DNA from: CAZJYI01 sp964550025
Lineage (GTDB): Bacteria > Verrucomicrobiota > Kiritimatiellia > UBA8416 > CAYOBW01
Reading direction: 5' to 3'
DNA length: 64,000 nt
NCBI GenBank assembly: GCA_964550025.1
Contig: CAZJYI010000035.1
Location: 16,084 to 80,083, forward strand
Shown: positions 37,970-47,700 of the stretch, in pieces
Numbering within the stretch: the first letter of the stretch is position 1
Layout of the letters: each line of letters opens with the position of its first letter
Program-made: the position numbers and the translations under genes
Notes under the pieces: model-generated
Databases searched by the model: none
What the model was told of the DNA's origin: nothing
The model's input: only the letters and a program-made list of their open reading frames with translations

Positions 37970-40353
37970 TGAAGCAATCGACCGTTGTAAGTGTCATGAT
38001 GGGTGTGATCCTTGCGGGTTACGCCCGAAGCGAATCTCTATCATCCGGGCGCTGGGTGATCTTCTCTGAAAGTCCGGCTTCAAGGGAGGAACACGGAATG
38101 GTGACCGGCAACGGCCGGCATGGAGCCCGGCCGATGGGGTTCACCGACAGGGAACGGATTATCATCAACCACGAAGAGATGTTCACGCGTCCCTTTGACA
38201 GGAATCTTGACGTTCTTCCCGATATCGGCCACCTGCTTCCGAAGGTTCGTGAAATGATCGATGCCGGTCAAGCGGGCGAAGCCGCTGCCATGGCTGCCGA
38301 TGAGGCAAAGAAACAGATGAAAGCCAAAGGCATGCGGTACCGCAAATCGGTGATTCCGCACGTGCCCTTTGAACTGTTTATCGACTACGCGAACCATGAA
38401 ACGCCCTCGGAGTACCGTCGGCAGTTGGACCTGGAGACGGGGGTGGTCATGACCCGCTGGACGGTTGGTAACAGAACCGTTGAGCAGAAGGTGTTCGCAT
38501 CGCGCCCGCACAATGCCGTCATCGTGCAGGTAAAGGCGGTCATTGGGGGAAAGCTGAGCCTCGGAATATCACTCGCCCAGGCGCCCCGGAAGAATACCCG
38601 GCTGAAGGAAGCCGGGGGTTTTGAGGTCATGAAGTTCTCCAAACCGCCGGTGGTTACCGCGGACAAGGAATGGCTCCACTATGACTGTGCCTATGGCTAC
38701 GACCCTGGCGGATACGAGGGGTTGCTGCGCGTTGTCGCCAAAGGGGGGGCGACCGGTCTTGCCGACAAGCAGATCAAGGTGGCCGATGCGAGTGAGGTGC
38801 TGATCTTTATCAAGGCGGATGTCAAGGAGGATGCGAAGGTTGATCTGAGGGTTGGCCTGCAGAGGGCGCTGGCTGATATGCCGGCGGACTACACCGAACT
38901 GCTGACGCCGCACGCGAAGGAACATGGTGAGATGTTCCGTCGCGCAACGCTTGACTTGGGGGCGGCCGAGGAGTGGAAGAAGGTCTCTACCGAGAAGCTG
39001 ATTGCCGATTCCGTGCAGGATGGCGTCAGCGCGAACATGCTGGAGAAGATGTATGCCATGGGGCGTTACCTGCTGATCTCCACCTGCGGCAAGTATCCGT
39101 CGCCGCTGCAGGGGATCTGGTGTATCGGCTGGATGGCGCCGTGGGATGGCGGCTTTGTTCTTGACTCCAACGTGAACCTCGCGATTTCCGGCGGCGCAAT
39201 GGGCAATCTGCATGAGTGTGCTGAAAGCTATTTGAACTATATCAAAGGCCAACTGCCCGGCTGGCGTCTCAACGCGCGGCGATTTCTGGGCTGCCGCGGT
39301 TTTCTTCCCGCAAACTACAGTGATCCGGGCAAGGGGCATCTGCATCATTTTTCGGCCAAGTATCCGCACCAGTATTGTGTAGGCCTTGCCGGCTGGAACC
39401 TGCACCCGGTATATGACTACGCCCTGTTCACCGGCGATGACGAACTGATGAAGGACGAGGTGCTGCCTCTCTACCTGGAGATGAGCGACTTCTACAAGGA
39501 CTACATGCTCAAGAAAGAGGATGGCCGTTATCATATCTATCCGGGGTATTCGCCTGAGAACAGGCCCAGGGGTAAATCTCCGCTCTGTAAGGACAGCAGT
39601 TTCGACATTGCCGTGGCCAGGGAGGTCTTCCGCATCTTGATCGAGTTGGGCGAGCAGTTCGATCTGGATGAGAACAAGATCGCCGTGTGGAAGGATCGGC
39701 ACCGCAACCTGGTTCCTTATCGCATCAACGCAAACGGCGCGCTGGCGGAGTGGATTGACCCGAAGTACGGTGACAACTACAGGCACCGTCACGTCTCGCA
39801 TCTGATCCAGACTTATCCGTGGTGGGAGTTCAAATGCCCTGATACCGATCCGAAGCTGATTAAGGCGGCCCAGGTGGCTCTCGACCGGCGTGCCGCCTTT
39901 GACGCCCGCGAAACCCATGGTCAGATGCATGTCGCCTTGATCGGCAGTCGCCTCAAGGATGTCGAAAAGGTGAAGCTCGTGCTGCATCGCCTTGCCACTC
40001 GTCGCTACTTCTACAACAGCATGATCACCTCCTGCCGGAACGGCCCGGCCATAAGTAATCTGGATGCCGGGTTGAGCCTGCCGCGGCTGCTGATGGAGAT
40101 GCTGGCATTCTCCAGGCCGGGCTTTAGTGAGCTGATGCCCTGCTGGCCGGCGGATTATCCGGACGGTACGCTTTCGGGGCTCTGTATCCGCGGCGGTCAC
40201 ACGATGGACCTGACCTGGAAGAACGGCAAGCCGCTCAAAGCCGTTATCCACGCCGGCAAGGATGACAAGGGTACCATTGCTTGCGGGGATTTGCGGAAGG
40301 AGTACAGCTTCAAGTCGGGTAGGAGTTATGCTTTTGATGCAATGCTGCAGTAG
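37966..40353 (+). CDS. GH95-like glycoside hydrolase, divergent, secreted
   Basis: 795 residues. The start codon overlaps the stop of the preceding GH95 gene (ATGA). A signal peptide (VVSVMMGVILAGYARS) leads into SSGRWVIFSESPAS, shared with its neighbour. GH95 marks are GMVTGNGRHGARPMG, SNVNLAISGG (N402-x-N404), GYSPENRP with E531 and RHRHVSHLIQTYPWW. The two tandem enzymes may act on different linkages of one glycan. The gene ends the unit-2 run, and the regulator at 40505 is convergent with it after about 150 bp of non-coding sequence. Confidence 0.85.
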   Translation: MMKQSTVVSVMMGVILAGYARSESLSSGRWVIFSESPASREEHGMVTGNGRHGARPMGFTDRERIIINHEEMFTRPFDRNLDVLPDIGHLLPKVREMIDAGQAGEAAAMAADEAKKQMKAKGMRYRKSVIPHVPFELFIDYANHETPSEYRRQLDLETGVVMTRWTVGNRTVEQKVFASRPHNAVIVQVKAVIGGKLSLGISLAQAPRKNTRLKEAGGFEVMKFSKPPVVTADKEWLHYDCAYGYDPGGYEGLLRVVAKGGATGLADKQIKVADASEVLIFIKADVKEDAKVDLRVGLQRALADMPADYTELLTPHAKEHGEMFRRATLDLGAAEEWKKVSTEKLIADSVQDGVSANMLEKMYAMGRYLLISTCGKYPSPLQGIWCIGWMAPWDGGFVLDSNVNLAISGGAMGNLHECAESYLNYIKGQLPGWRLNARRFLGCRGFLPANYSDPGKGHLHHFSAKYPHQYCVGLAGWNLHPVYDYALFTGDDELMKDEVLPLYLEMSDFYKDYMLKKEDGRYHIYPGYSPENRPRGKSPLCKDSSFDIAVAREVFRILIELGEQFDLDENKIAVWKDRHRNLVPYRINANGALAEWIDPKYGDNYRHRHVSHLIQTYPWWEFKCPDTDPKLIKAAQVALDRRAAFDARETHGQMHVALIGSRLKDVEKVKLVLHRLATRRYFYNSMITSCRNGPAISNLDAGLSLPRLLMEMLAFSRPGFSELMPCWPADYPDGTLSGLCIRGGHTMDLTWKNGKPLKAVIHAGKDDKGTIACGDLRKEYSFKSGRSYAFDAMLQ

Positions 40354-40504
40354 TGGAGCTGTTCCCGCGACGGCAAGCTACTCGGGAGTTCCGCATTGGC
40401 GGCAGATGGGGTGGGACAGCCGGACCGTCCGGGCATGGAGGGAAGCGAAGCGCACAGCCATCCCAATGTGCCGCGCTGGAGCACCCATGGCCTCCTTCGG
40501 CGTC

Positions 40505-41692
40505 CTACACCGTATCGCCCTTCACTCGGCGGAATTGGGAGGGGGTGAGGCCGGTCTGGCGTTTGAAAAAGTTGCCGAATTTGTTTTGTTGGCCGAACCC
40601 GCATAGGCCGGAAATGTGGGCGATGGTCAGGTTGGTTGTCAGAAGGTACCGTTTTGCATGTTCCAGGCGGACGCGACGGAGCTCGTCCCCCGGCGTCCGG
40701 CCCAGAACATCACGGAACCGGCTGGTCAGCGTCTGCTTCGAGACGTCTGTCATGCGGCAGATTGTGGCCACGGTAATGCCTTCGCAGGCATGCGTCGCGA
40801 TGAGCTCTCGTGCCTTCTGCAGGTAGCCTACGGCTGCCTCTCCCCCGCCGGTGGACTCGCGGTGGACAATCGGGGGTGGGGGCAACGAGACGACGCTCGG
40901 GCTCGTGACAGCGCCGGACAGGATGCCGGTGAGCAGTCGCATGCCCTCGTACCCGACAACCTGCCCCGGTTGTGGTATGCTCGACAACGGCGGGATGCAG
41001 CAACGCGCAAGGCGGAAATCACCCAGGCCCAGAACGGCCACGTCCTGGGGAATCCGCAGGCCGAGTTCCCGGACCTGCTCGCAGACGAGAAACGCCGTGA
41101 AATCCTCTTCGCACCACACACCCGCGGGTTGCGTGAGTTCGCTCAGGGACCGGCGCAGGCGAAGTTTGCACTCGCGGGGAGCCCAGGGATGCAGTTCTCC
41201 TTCGTCCAGGTTGGCGTCGTTCTCGTTCGCCCACTCAATCAGCCTGAGCGGGAGGGCGCGCCGTCGTGTTGCTTGCTGCAGGCGAGACCAGCGTTCTTCG
41301 AACGGCGCTTCACCCCGTCGCTTGAAGCCAACATAGGCCAGCTCCGCCACCTGGAGTCCGGCGAGGTGCTCAACAGCCGCTTCCACGACGGCCTTGCTAC
41401 CGAATGCCACGGAGGGAATCCCGTCCAGACAACTATTGACATTCACCACCGCGATGCCCAGGGAAAGCAGTTCGAACGCCCACCCGTCAGCCGGGGACAG
41501 CCAGGCGAGAGCGCCGTCGAACCGGGGAGAGGAGCCGGAGAATGGTGACCCGCCCCCCCAGGAGAACGCGACGTCGCTGATGTCAATGTACCGGTGTTCG
41601 TTCGCGTACCGGACGGCCCCTTCCAACAGGCGGCTGCTGTACTCCAGCGACCTCGGAAGCACTGCGACGATACGTTTTCTTTCGCCAGGCAT
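40505..41692 (-). CDS. XylR-like AraC-family regulator (copy A)
   Basis: 395 residues: a LacI-type sensor half (KRIVAVLPRSLEYSSRLLEG, DVAVLGLGDFRLARCC) and a C-terminal AraC domain (ITVATICRMTDVSKQTLTSR and LTIAHISGLCGFGQQNKFGN). It is a close paralogue of the regulator at 55047-56237; the DNA similarity covers the whole gene and about 300 bp of upstream sequence. A third copy survives only as the 3' end at 1121-1262. It is divergent from the decayed anchor-D protein at 42071. The sensor halves differ more than the HTH parts, which suggests the paralogues may share DNA sites but differ in ligand. Confidence 0.92.
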   Translation of the reverse strand: MPGERKRIVAVLPRSLEYSSRLLEGAVRYANEHRYIDISDVAFSWGGGSPFSGSSPRFDGALAWLSPADGWAFELLSLGIAVVNVNSCLDGIPSVAFGSKAVVEAAVEHLAGLQVAELAYVGFKRRGEAPFEERWSRLQQATRRRALPLRLIEWANENDANLDEGELHPWAPRECKLRLRRSLSELTQPAGVWCEEDFTAFLVCEQVRELGLRIPQDVAVLGLGDFRLARCCIPPLSSIPQPGQVVGYEGMRLLTGILSGAVTSPSVVSLPPPPIVHRESTGGGEAAVGYLQKARELIATHACEGITVATICRMTDVSKQTLTSRFRDVLGRTPGDELRRVRLEHAKRYLLTTNLTIAHISGLCGFGQQNKFGNFFKRQTGLTPSQFRRVKGDTV

Positions 41693-42070
41693 CTGAGCGA
41701 TTCCCCTATGCCACCATGATCTGCATCAGTTGTCCAGGCAGGGTCGGTGCCACGCGACGGGTGGCTACCATGTTCACGTTGTGGCGGCGAGGCACACGTT
41801 GCCCGGGACAAACGCTGCTTCCGTCAAACCACTGCGTATTATGCGAAAATCTCTCAGGCAGGGCAAGCGTCTGGGTTGACGAAATGTAGAAAACCACCGT
41901 CCCCGAGGGTCTAGACCGCTTCTCACGCATACGGGATAATTACGGCTAAAAATCAACGAATAGCTCTGGAAGTGGCGCAACCGGAGGACTGGGCGAGGAT
42001 GATGGCGACGACGTTCTCGAACGGGTGGCGTCGGACAGGCTCGTTTGTGGAACGTACTGGAGGATGCAGG
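41693..42070. promoter_or_regulatory. Divergent control region, copy A, with CACGTTG direct repeats
   Basis: CACGTTG occurs at 41775-41781 and 41795-41801 (20 bp apart). A perfect palindrome GGTCTAGACC lies at 41908-41917. The whole region is a copy of 56238-56539, with one difference: an extra segment of about 80 bp, flanked by GGAGGA on both sides, sits just before the ribosome site at 41988-42066. The direct repeats are the best candidates for the binding site of the adjacent regulator. Confidence 0.5.
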
Positions 42071-43322
42071 ATGAATCGGATTCACACACTTGGATGCAAG
42101 CTGGGTATCGGCCAGGTTGTGGCGCTTGTGATGGGCGCGCTGCCGTCAACGAGCGCGCAGGCGGGCATGAAACGCCTGGTTCTAACAGTGATGACGTTTG
42201 CGCTTCTGTCTTCCCTTGGGATGGCTCAAACCTCCCTGCAAAGCGGCGGCGACATAAGAGCCGCCGGCGGTTGGACCAGTGGCCTCCCCACTTCCGGCAA
42301 CCCTGGAACGATTGCCGTTAATGGTAGCCTCAGTGGCACCGCCCCCATTGGTTACTCGGGCGCCACGATCACACACACGGCCGGAACGATTGCCATCAAT
42401 GATGGATTCAACTTCAACGGGGGTGACACCTGGAATATGTCGGGCGGCAGGATCGACAGCTTCCGTTTCTTTGGTCCCAATCAGGCCTCTACCGTCTTCA
42501 ATCTCAGCGGCGGCACCCTCCAGCAGAGGAGCAGCCCTGCCCCGCTTGGTATACAAGTCGTCAATAGTGCTACGTTGAACGTTTCCGGCTCGGGTACAGT
42601 TATTGCGTACTGGTACAGGTTCAACAACGGCACCCCTACGATGAACTTTGATCCTAACTGGACGGGTTCATGGACTGACACCACTCAATCAGGTACCAGC
42701 TTCCGAACCCTGCTTGCGGGCACCGCGGGCTTCGAGTACGACGGGGCGGATATCACCGCAGCAAGCTTCGACGCCAATTTTGAGATCATCGGCGAAACCA
42801 ATCTCCAACTGAAACGGCCGCAAATACTTAGCTCCCAATCAGTCCACTACCGTCTTCAATCTCAGCGGCGGCACCCTCGAGCAGGAGACGCCGGACGGCG
42901 GGACGCTTGGGGTAGGCGCCCTCAACGGTGCTACGCTCAACGTGTCCGGCTCGGGTACGATTGATGCGTATTTCTGGCAGTTCACTGTTGGCGGCACGAT
43001 GAACTTTGCTACTAACTGGACGGGTTCATGGACGGCCGACTATCACGGACCGGGCGACTTCAGAACCCTGCTTTCTGGCACCACAGGCTTCGAGTACAAC
43101 GGGACGGCGATCGACACATCGATCTTCGACAACAATTTTGCGGTCAGCGGCGACGGCAAGACACTCCAACTCGCCACCCCCGCGCCGGAAATCGAGATCG
43201 TCGACGGCTCGCCTAAGGTTCTGACTGCTGAGGATGTGGGTCAGACCAACGACACCGAGTACATCACGGTAACCAACTCCGGGACCGCCGTGCTGAAGGG
43301 AACGCTGTTCAAGTTTCGGTAG
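42071..43322 (+). pseudogene. Choice-of-anchor-type surface protein, decayed copy
   Basis: The ATG at 42071 (ribosome site GGAGGATGCAGG) begins MNRIHTLGCKLG, followed by two signal-peptide-like segments and a beta domain (NDGFNFNGGDTWNMSGGRID, TVFNLSGGTL, TLNVSGSGT), the same as in the intact paralogue at 56540. At about 42825 the frame is lost. The next recognisable sequence, in the other frame, is the second copy of the same domain from TVFNLSGGTLEQ onwards. This frame reaches an anchor-D beginning (EIEIVDGSPK ... TVTNSGTAVL) that is cut short and joined to KGTLFKFR and a stop. The central domains and most of the anchor-D repeats of the paralogue are missing. Confidence 0.75.
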
Positions 43323-43362
43323 GACTCTACCTCTGCGGGACATGAATGAAGCAGGGCTCTGA

Positions 43363-44340
43363 ATGAGACTCACACTGCCATCTTTGTTCTTGGTTTTCGC
43401 CGCCGTCGCTTGCGCGGATGACGTGACCGTGGACTGGAAGAACTGGGATGACCGTCTCTACGAAGCGGACGGAACGGAGTTGCGTGCCCGTACAAACCGG
43501 TTTCAGCTTGTGCTGGATATGAACGGCGACACGGATGTCGGTGCGATGATTTCCAACACGTACTGGGCCATCGGCAGCGAGGACTCCGACACGGGCATGT
43601 ACGGCGCAAATGACGATGTGACCTTCACCAATGAGAATGCGAACTGGGTGTTTGCCGGGGGATGGGGTGGCGTGCTGGGCACCATCAGTTCCTACAACGA
43701 GAACACTAACGGCTCCAAGCGGTTCTACTTCCGCTTCTTCAATGCGGCGCAGCAGGCAGCCGCGACGCAAGGAGGGCTGATCTACAACACGGCGGGCACA
43801 TGGGTGACGGCCGCTACCGCGCTCGACCTGAACCAGGCTATCGCCGACCTGGGCAGAATGGGGGCGGAGAGCGGCAATCTGGGCGGGTCCACCGATGGGA
43901 TTCATCTTGACGGTTGGGCCACAATGCGGGCCCCAGTCGACCCGGACCAGGACGGCGACGGACTTCCTGATGTGTGGGAGATTCACTATTTGGGCGGCAC
44001 TAATGCGAGCCCCGATGGGCATGGCGATACCGACATAATGACGAACATCGAAGAGTTTCGGGCGGGCACGGATCCGACCAATGCCGCGAGCGTCTTCGAG
44101 CTCTGGATCAGCGTCCAGGGAGAGGACGTGCTCGTCACCTTCTTTGGGCGGCAGGCGTCCGGGGAGGCGTACGAGGGGCTCCAGCGGTTCTACCGGCTCG
44201 AGTACGCATCCGGCCTGGTCGAGAACGCCTGGACGAACGTTCCGGGATACGAACACAGCCAGGGCGCGAACCGGGATGTTGTCTACACCAACAGTTCGCC
44301 GGAGACGCGCTTCTTCCGTGCGGAAGTCACGCTGGAGTAA
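43363..44340 (+). CDS. Secreted protein with DVTVxWxNWDD domain and TSP3-like calcium repeat
   Basis: 325 residues with a signal peptide (SLFLVFAAVACA). The N-terminal domain of about 175 residues (DVTVDWKNWDDRLYEADGTE ... FYFRFFNAAQ ... DGWATM) is homologous to the start of the protein at 51288 and matches no family I can name. A thrombospondin type 3-like segment follows (DPDQDGDGLPDVWE ... GHGDTDIMTNIEEFRAGTDP), common in PVC secreted proteins, and then a C-terminal beta domain ending RFFRAEVTLE. It starts 40 bp after the decayed gene, probably in the same transcript. Confidence 0.78.
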   Translation: MRLTLPSLFLVFAAVACADDVTVDWKNWDDRLYEADGTELRARTNRFQLVLDMNGDTDVGAMISNTYWAIGSEDSDTGMYGANDDVTFTNENANWVFAGGWGGVLGTISSYNENTNGSKRFYFRFFNAAQQAAATQGGLIYNTAGTWVTAATALDLNQAIADLGRMGAESGNLGGSTDGIHLDGWATMRAPVDPDQDGDGLPDVWEIHYLGGTNASPDGHGDTDIMTNIEEFRAGTDPTNAASVFELWISVQGEDVLVTFFGRQASGEAYEGLQRFYRLEYASGLVENAWTNVPGYEHSQGANRDVVYTNSSPETRFFRAEVTLE

Positions 44341-44710
44341 ATCACTGATCACGAGTGGATAGGGAACTGACTTGCCACACGCCAGTGCGGGCAGTAGGGA
44401 GCAACATGTCATAAGGGAGAATATCCAGTGAACAAGAGCAGCCCAACCTGCTTTAGTTGCAGCAACTGGATTATTAACATTATTAGCACGCGTTCGCTGA
44501 TCGGGTTGACAAGTCGGCGACACGCAGGGAAGGCAGATTTCAGGATGAGACGGAGCCGGCACCAGGTGCGGCCGAATGAGTTCCCTGTCCTGATCCAGAA
44601 ATGGCACGCTTACACTGAAGAGCAGAGCGTCCCAGCCCCCTTCCATTTGTAGTATAGAACAGCACATTGTGGTTCCTGCCTGATCCTGATCGTATGAGAG
44701 GAGACCCCAG
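44341..44710. other. Spacer of 370 bp with a doubtful 74-codon frame
   Basis: A GTG-started frame at 44428-44652 (ribosome site GGGAG nine bases upstream) encodes 74 residues of no recognised family and unusual composition. The spacer is more AT-rich than its surroundings (for example 44460-44490). It may hold a separate promoter for the large CotH gene or be leftover sequence. I do not support a gene here. Confidence 0.35.
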
Positions 44711-47700
44711 ATGCGAATGAAGTCGATAATCGGGCGACGCGGGTTGCTTGCGGCCTGCACGGGCTTGGCGCTGACGCTTGCGCAGCACGCCCGGTCGGAC
44801 CTGTTGGCCTACTATTGTGACGGTACGGACATCGACGCTGCCGCGTTGATCGATCTGGCAGGCCATGCCGATGCCACAGCCGGCAACCTGCAAGCGGTGG
44901 GTTTCCAGGGGGGCAACTATATCTCCAGGCCCTCGTTTGGCGCGTCCACCCCTGCCGGTCCGACGGCGGGAAGTAGCACCGGCTCCGAGTGGCTGTTTGC
45001 CCGCGCGAGCTACGTCCAGACTACTCCGGGTACGGGGACGGATTACTTCGGTTTCACGGTTACGCCTGACCTCGCTCCCCTGGCCCTGTTCTCCCTGACG
45101 TTCGATTGGGTTATCGTGTCCGCTCGAAACGGCTCGTTCGATGCCCAGTGTCAAGTGTTCGTGTCAGTCGATGGCGGTGCGTTCGTGGGGCTGACGCCCA
45201 TAAGCTCGGATAGCATCACCGTGCCGTCTGGCGGCCCTTCGCATACCTTTGGCTCTGTAAACACGATTGTGACCGATCTGACAGGCATCGGCAATCCGGC
45301 CACGTCCATGGTGGTCAGGATCTGTCTGGGCGACGACAGCTCCCGGGCGGGCCAGGCGCAGTTTGTCCAGGGCATCAAGCTCGAAGGCGCTCTTGCCGGT
45401 ACGGTTGCAGACCTGACCGTGTCTTCGGATTACGGTACGCCGAATCCCGCGGTCGGCCTCGCCCGCTACGTTACGGGCACGGTGGTTACCGCTTCGGTCG
45501 ACGCCGCTGTGACGGGCGTGGAAACCCAGTATGTCTGCACGGGTTGGGTCGGCACGGAAGATGTGCCCGCTTCGGGAACGACGAACGAGGCGGTTTTCAC
45601 GATGACGACCCATTCCACCATTGCCTGGCAGTGGGGCACGAACTACTACCTGGACCTGACGGTGAACCCCGGGGGTACGACCGACGTGCAAACGGGCTGG
45701 TTTGCGTCCGGCTCCAACGTCACCGTTACGGCCACGGCCACAAACGGCGGCAACGCGGTTTGGCTGGGAGACACCAACGGTTGCATGATTGCGGGCGACG
45801 CGATCACCTGTCCGATGACCGGACCGCGGGCGATCAGCCTGTACTTCCAGCCGGCCGGCAACGTCCGGCTCACGGTGGTGTCGGCGCATGGCGGCGCCGA
45901 TCCGGAAACCGGCATACCTCACTTTTATGCCTCGGGCAGCAACGTGAACGCGGTGGTGACCAACTCCCCTCTGACGCTCGGCGGTACGACACAGCATGTC
46001 TGCTATGGCTGGAGCCGTGTGGGAAGCGAACCGGGCTCGGGTGTCGGCGCCGGCACTTCGTTTGCAATCAGCAACGAGACCACGCTGACCTGGCAGTGGC
46101 AAACAGACTATTACCTGGATCTGACGGAGTACGGGTCGGGCACGACGGACGTACACAGCGGCTGGATTGCCGCTGGGAGCAACGTCACCATAACGGCCTA
46201 CCCCGATCACGGGGGCGTCGTGACGTGGGCGGGCGATACGGGCGGCTGCACGATTACGAGCAACCAGATCAGTTGGACCATGGGCGCGGCGCGGGCGCTC
46301 AGCGTGGGTCACCCGTTGCCGGCCGGCCTTCGGATCAACGAGTTCATGGCCATCAACGACAGTACATTGACCAATTCCCTCAACGAGCTGTCGGACTGGA
46401 TTGAGATCTACAACTCGACCACGGGTACGGTGGATCTGACCGGTTGGCATCTGACCGACAACGCGGGCGATCTGACCAAGTGGACGTTTCCCACAACGAA
46501 CCTGGCCGCGGACGGCTACCTGCTTATCTATGCGGACGGCAGCGCGACGTCCGTGACAAACGGTGAGCTGCATGCGAGCTTCAAGCTGAGTGGCGATGGG
46601 GAGTACCTTGGGCTTGTCAAGCCCGACGGTTTGACGGTCGAGCACGCCTACGACCCGGATTACCCGTCGCAGAGCGCCGACATCTCCTATGGAATCGGCT
46701 CGCTGTACGAGTTGCGCTACTTCGACGTGCCGACGCCCGGGCAGCCGAACAACGCCGGCTTTCTTCCCGTGAAGCGACCGAAATTCAACTATAAGCGCGG
46801 GATTTACACCAACGCGATTTCGGTGACGCTTACTTCCTCCACGGACGGTGCGCAGATCCGCTACACACTGGATGGCACGGCCCCCAGTTCGACCTACGGC
46901 GCCCTGCATACCGGCGCGATCGACATCACGAACAGCACCTGTCTGCGCGCGGTGGCATACAAGGCCGGCGACTACAACCCGTCGGCGGTGAAGACGCACA
47001 CCTACATCTTCCCGCTCGGCGTGCTGCAGCAGGACGGCGCCGGGTGGCCCGCCACGTGGGCGCACACGGGGGTCGGGGACTACGAGATGGACCCGGCGGT
47101 CGTCGGCGACCGCTCCACGGAGATCGTGGCCGGTTTGCAGGACCTGCCGACGGTCTCGCTGGCCCTGGACCCGGACGACATGTTTGCGGCCGGGGGCGTG
47201 GGCATCTATCCCCAGGGCGAGGGCATCCCGCGGGCGACCTCGTTCGAGTTCTTCGATCCGCGTACGGGCGAGTCGGTGCAGGAGAACTGCGCCGTCCAGG
47301 TCTTCGGCGGTACCAGCGTGAACCGCTGGAAGACCGATAAGCTTCAGTTCCGCCTGCGGTTCAAGGAGGAGTACGGGGCGACCAAACTGGACTATCCCGT
47401 TTTCGGCGAGGACAATGCGGAGACCTTCGACAACCTGGTTCTGGACGGCCGCCTGGCCAACACATGGACCTACGGCGGAGGTGTCGAGCCGGGCTCCCAG
47501 CGCGCGCGGGCACAATTCGTGCGCGACTCGTACATACCGGACCTGCAGGTCAGTGCCAGCGGCTATGGCGTGCACGGCCGGCACGTCAATCTTTACATCG
47601 ACGGTCTCTACTGGGGTGTCTACGGCTTCCACGAGCGGCCGGACGAATCGTTCGGCGCGTCCTACTTCGGGGGAGACCGCGAAGACTATGACGTGGTGAA

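Noticed and set aside
38569..40251. Minus-strand 560-codon frame opposite the last GH95-like gene
   Set aside because: Shadow of the real GH95-like gene; no family resemblance.
44428..44652. 74-codon frame in the spacer before the CotH gene as a real gene
   Set aside because: Has a fair ribosome site but no recognisable fold, an odd composition and no conserved neighbourhood that I can see.
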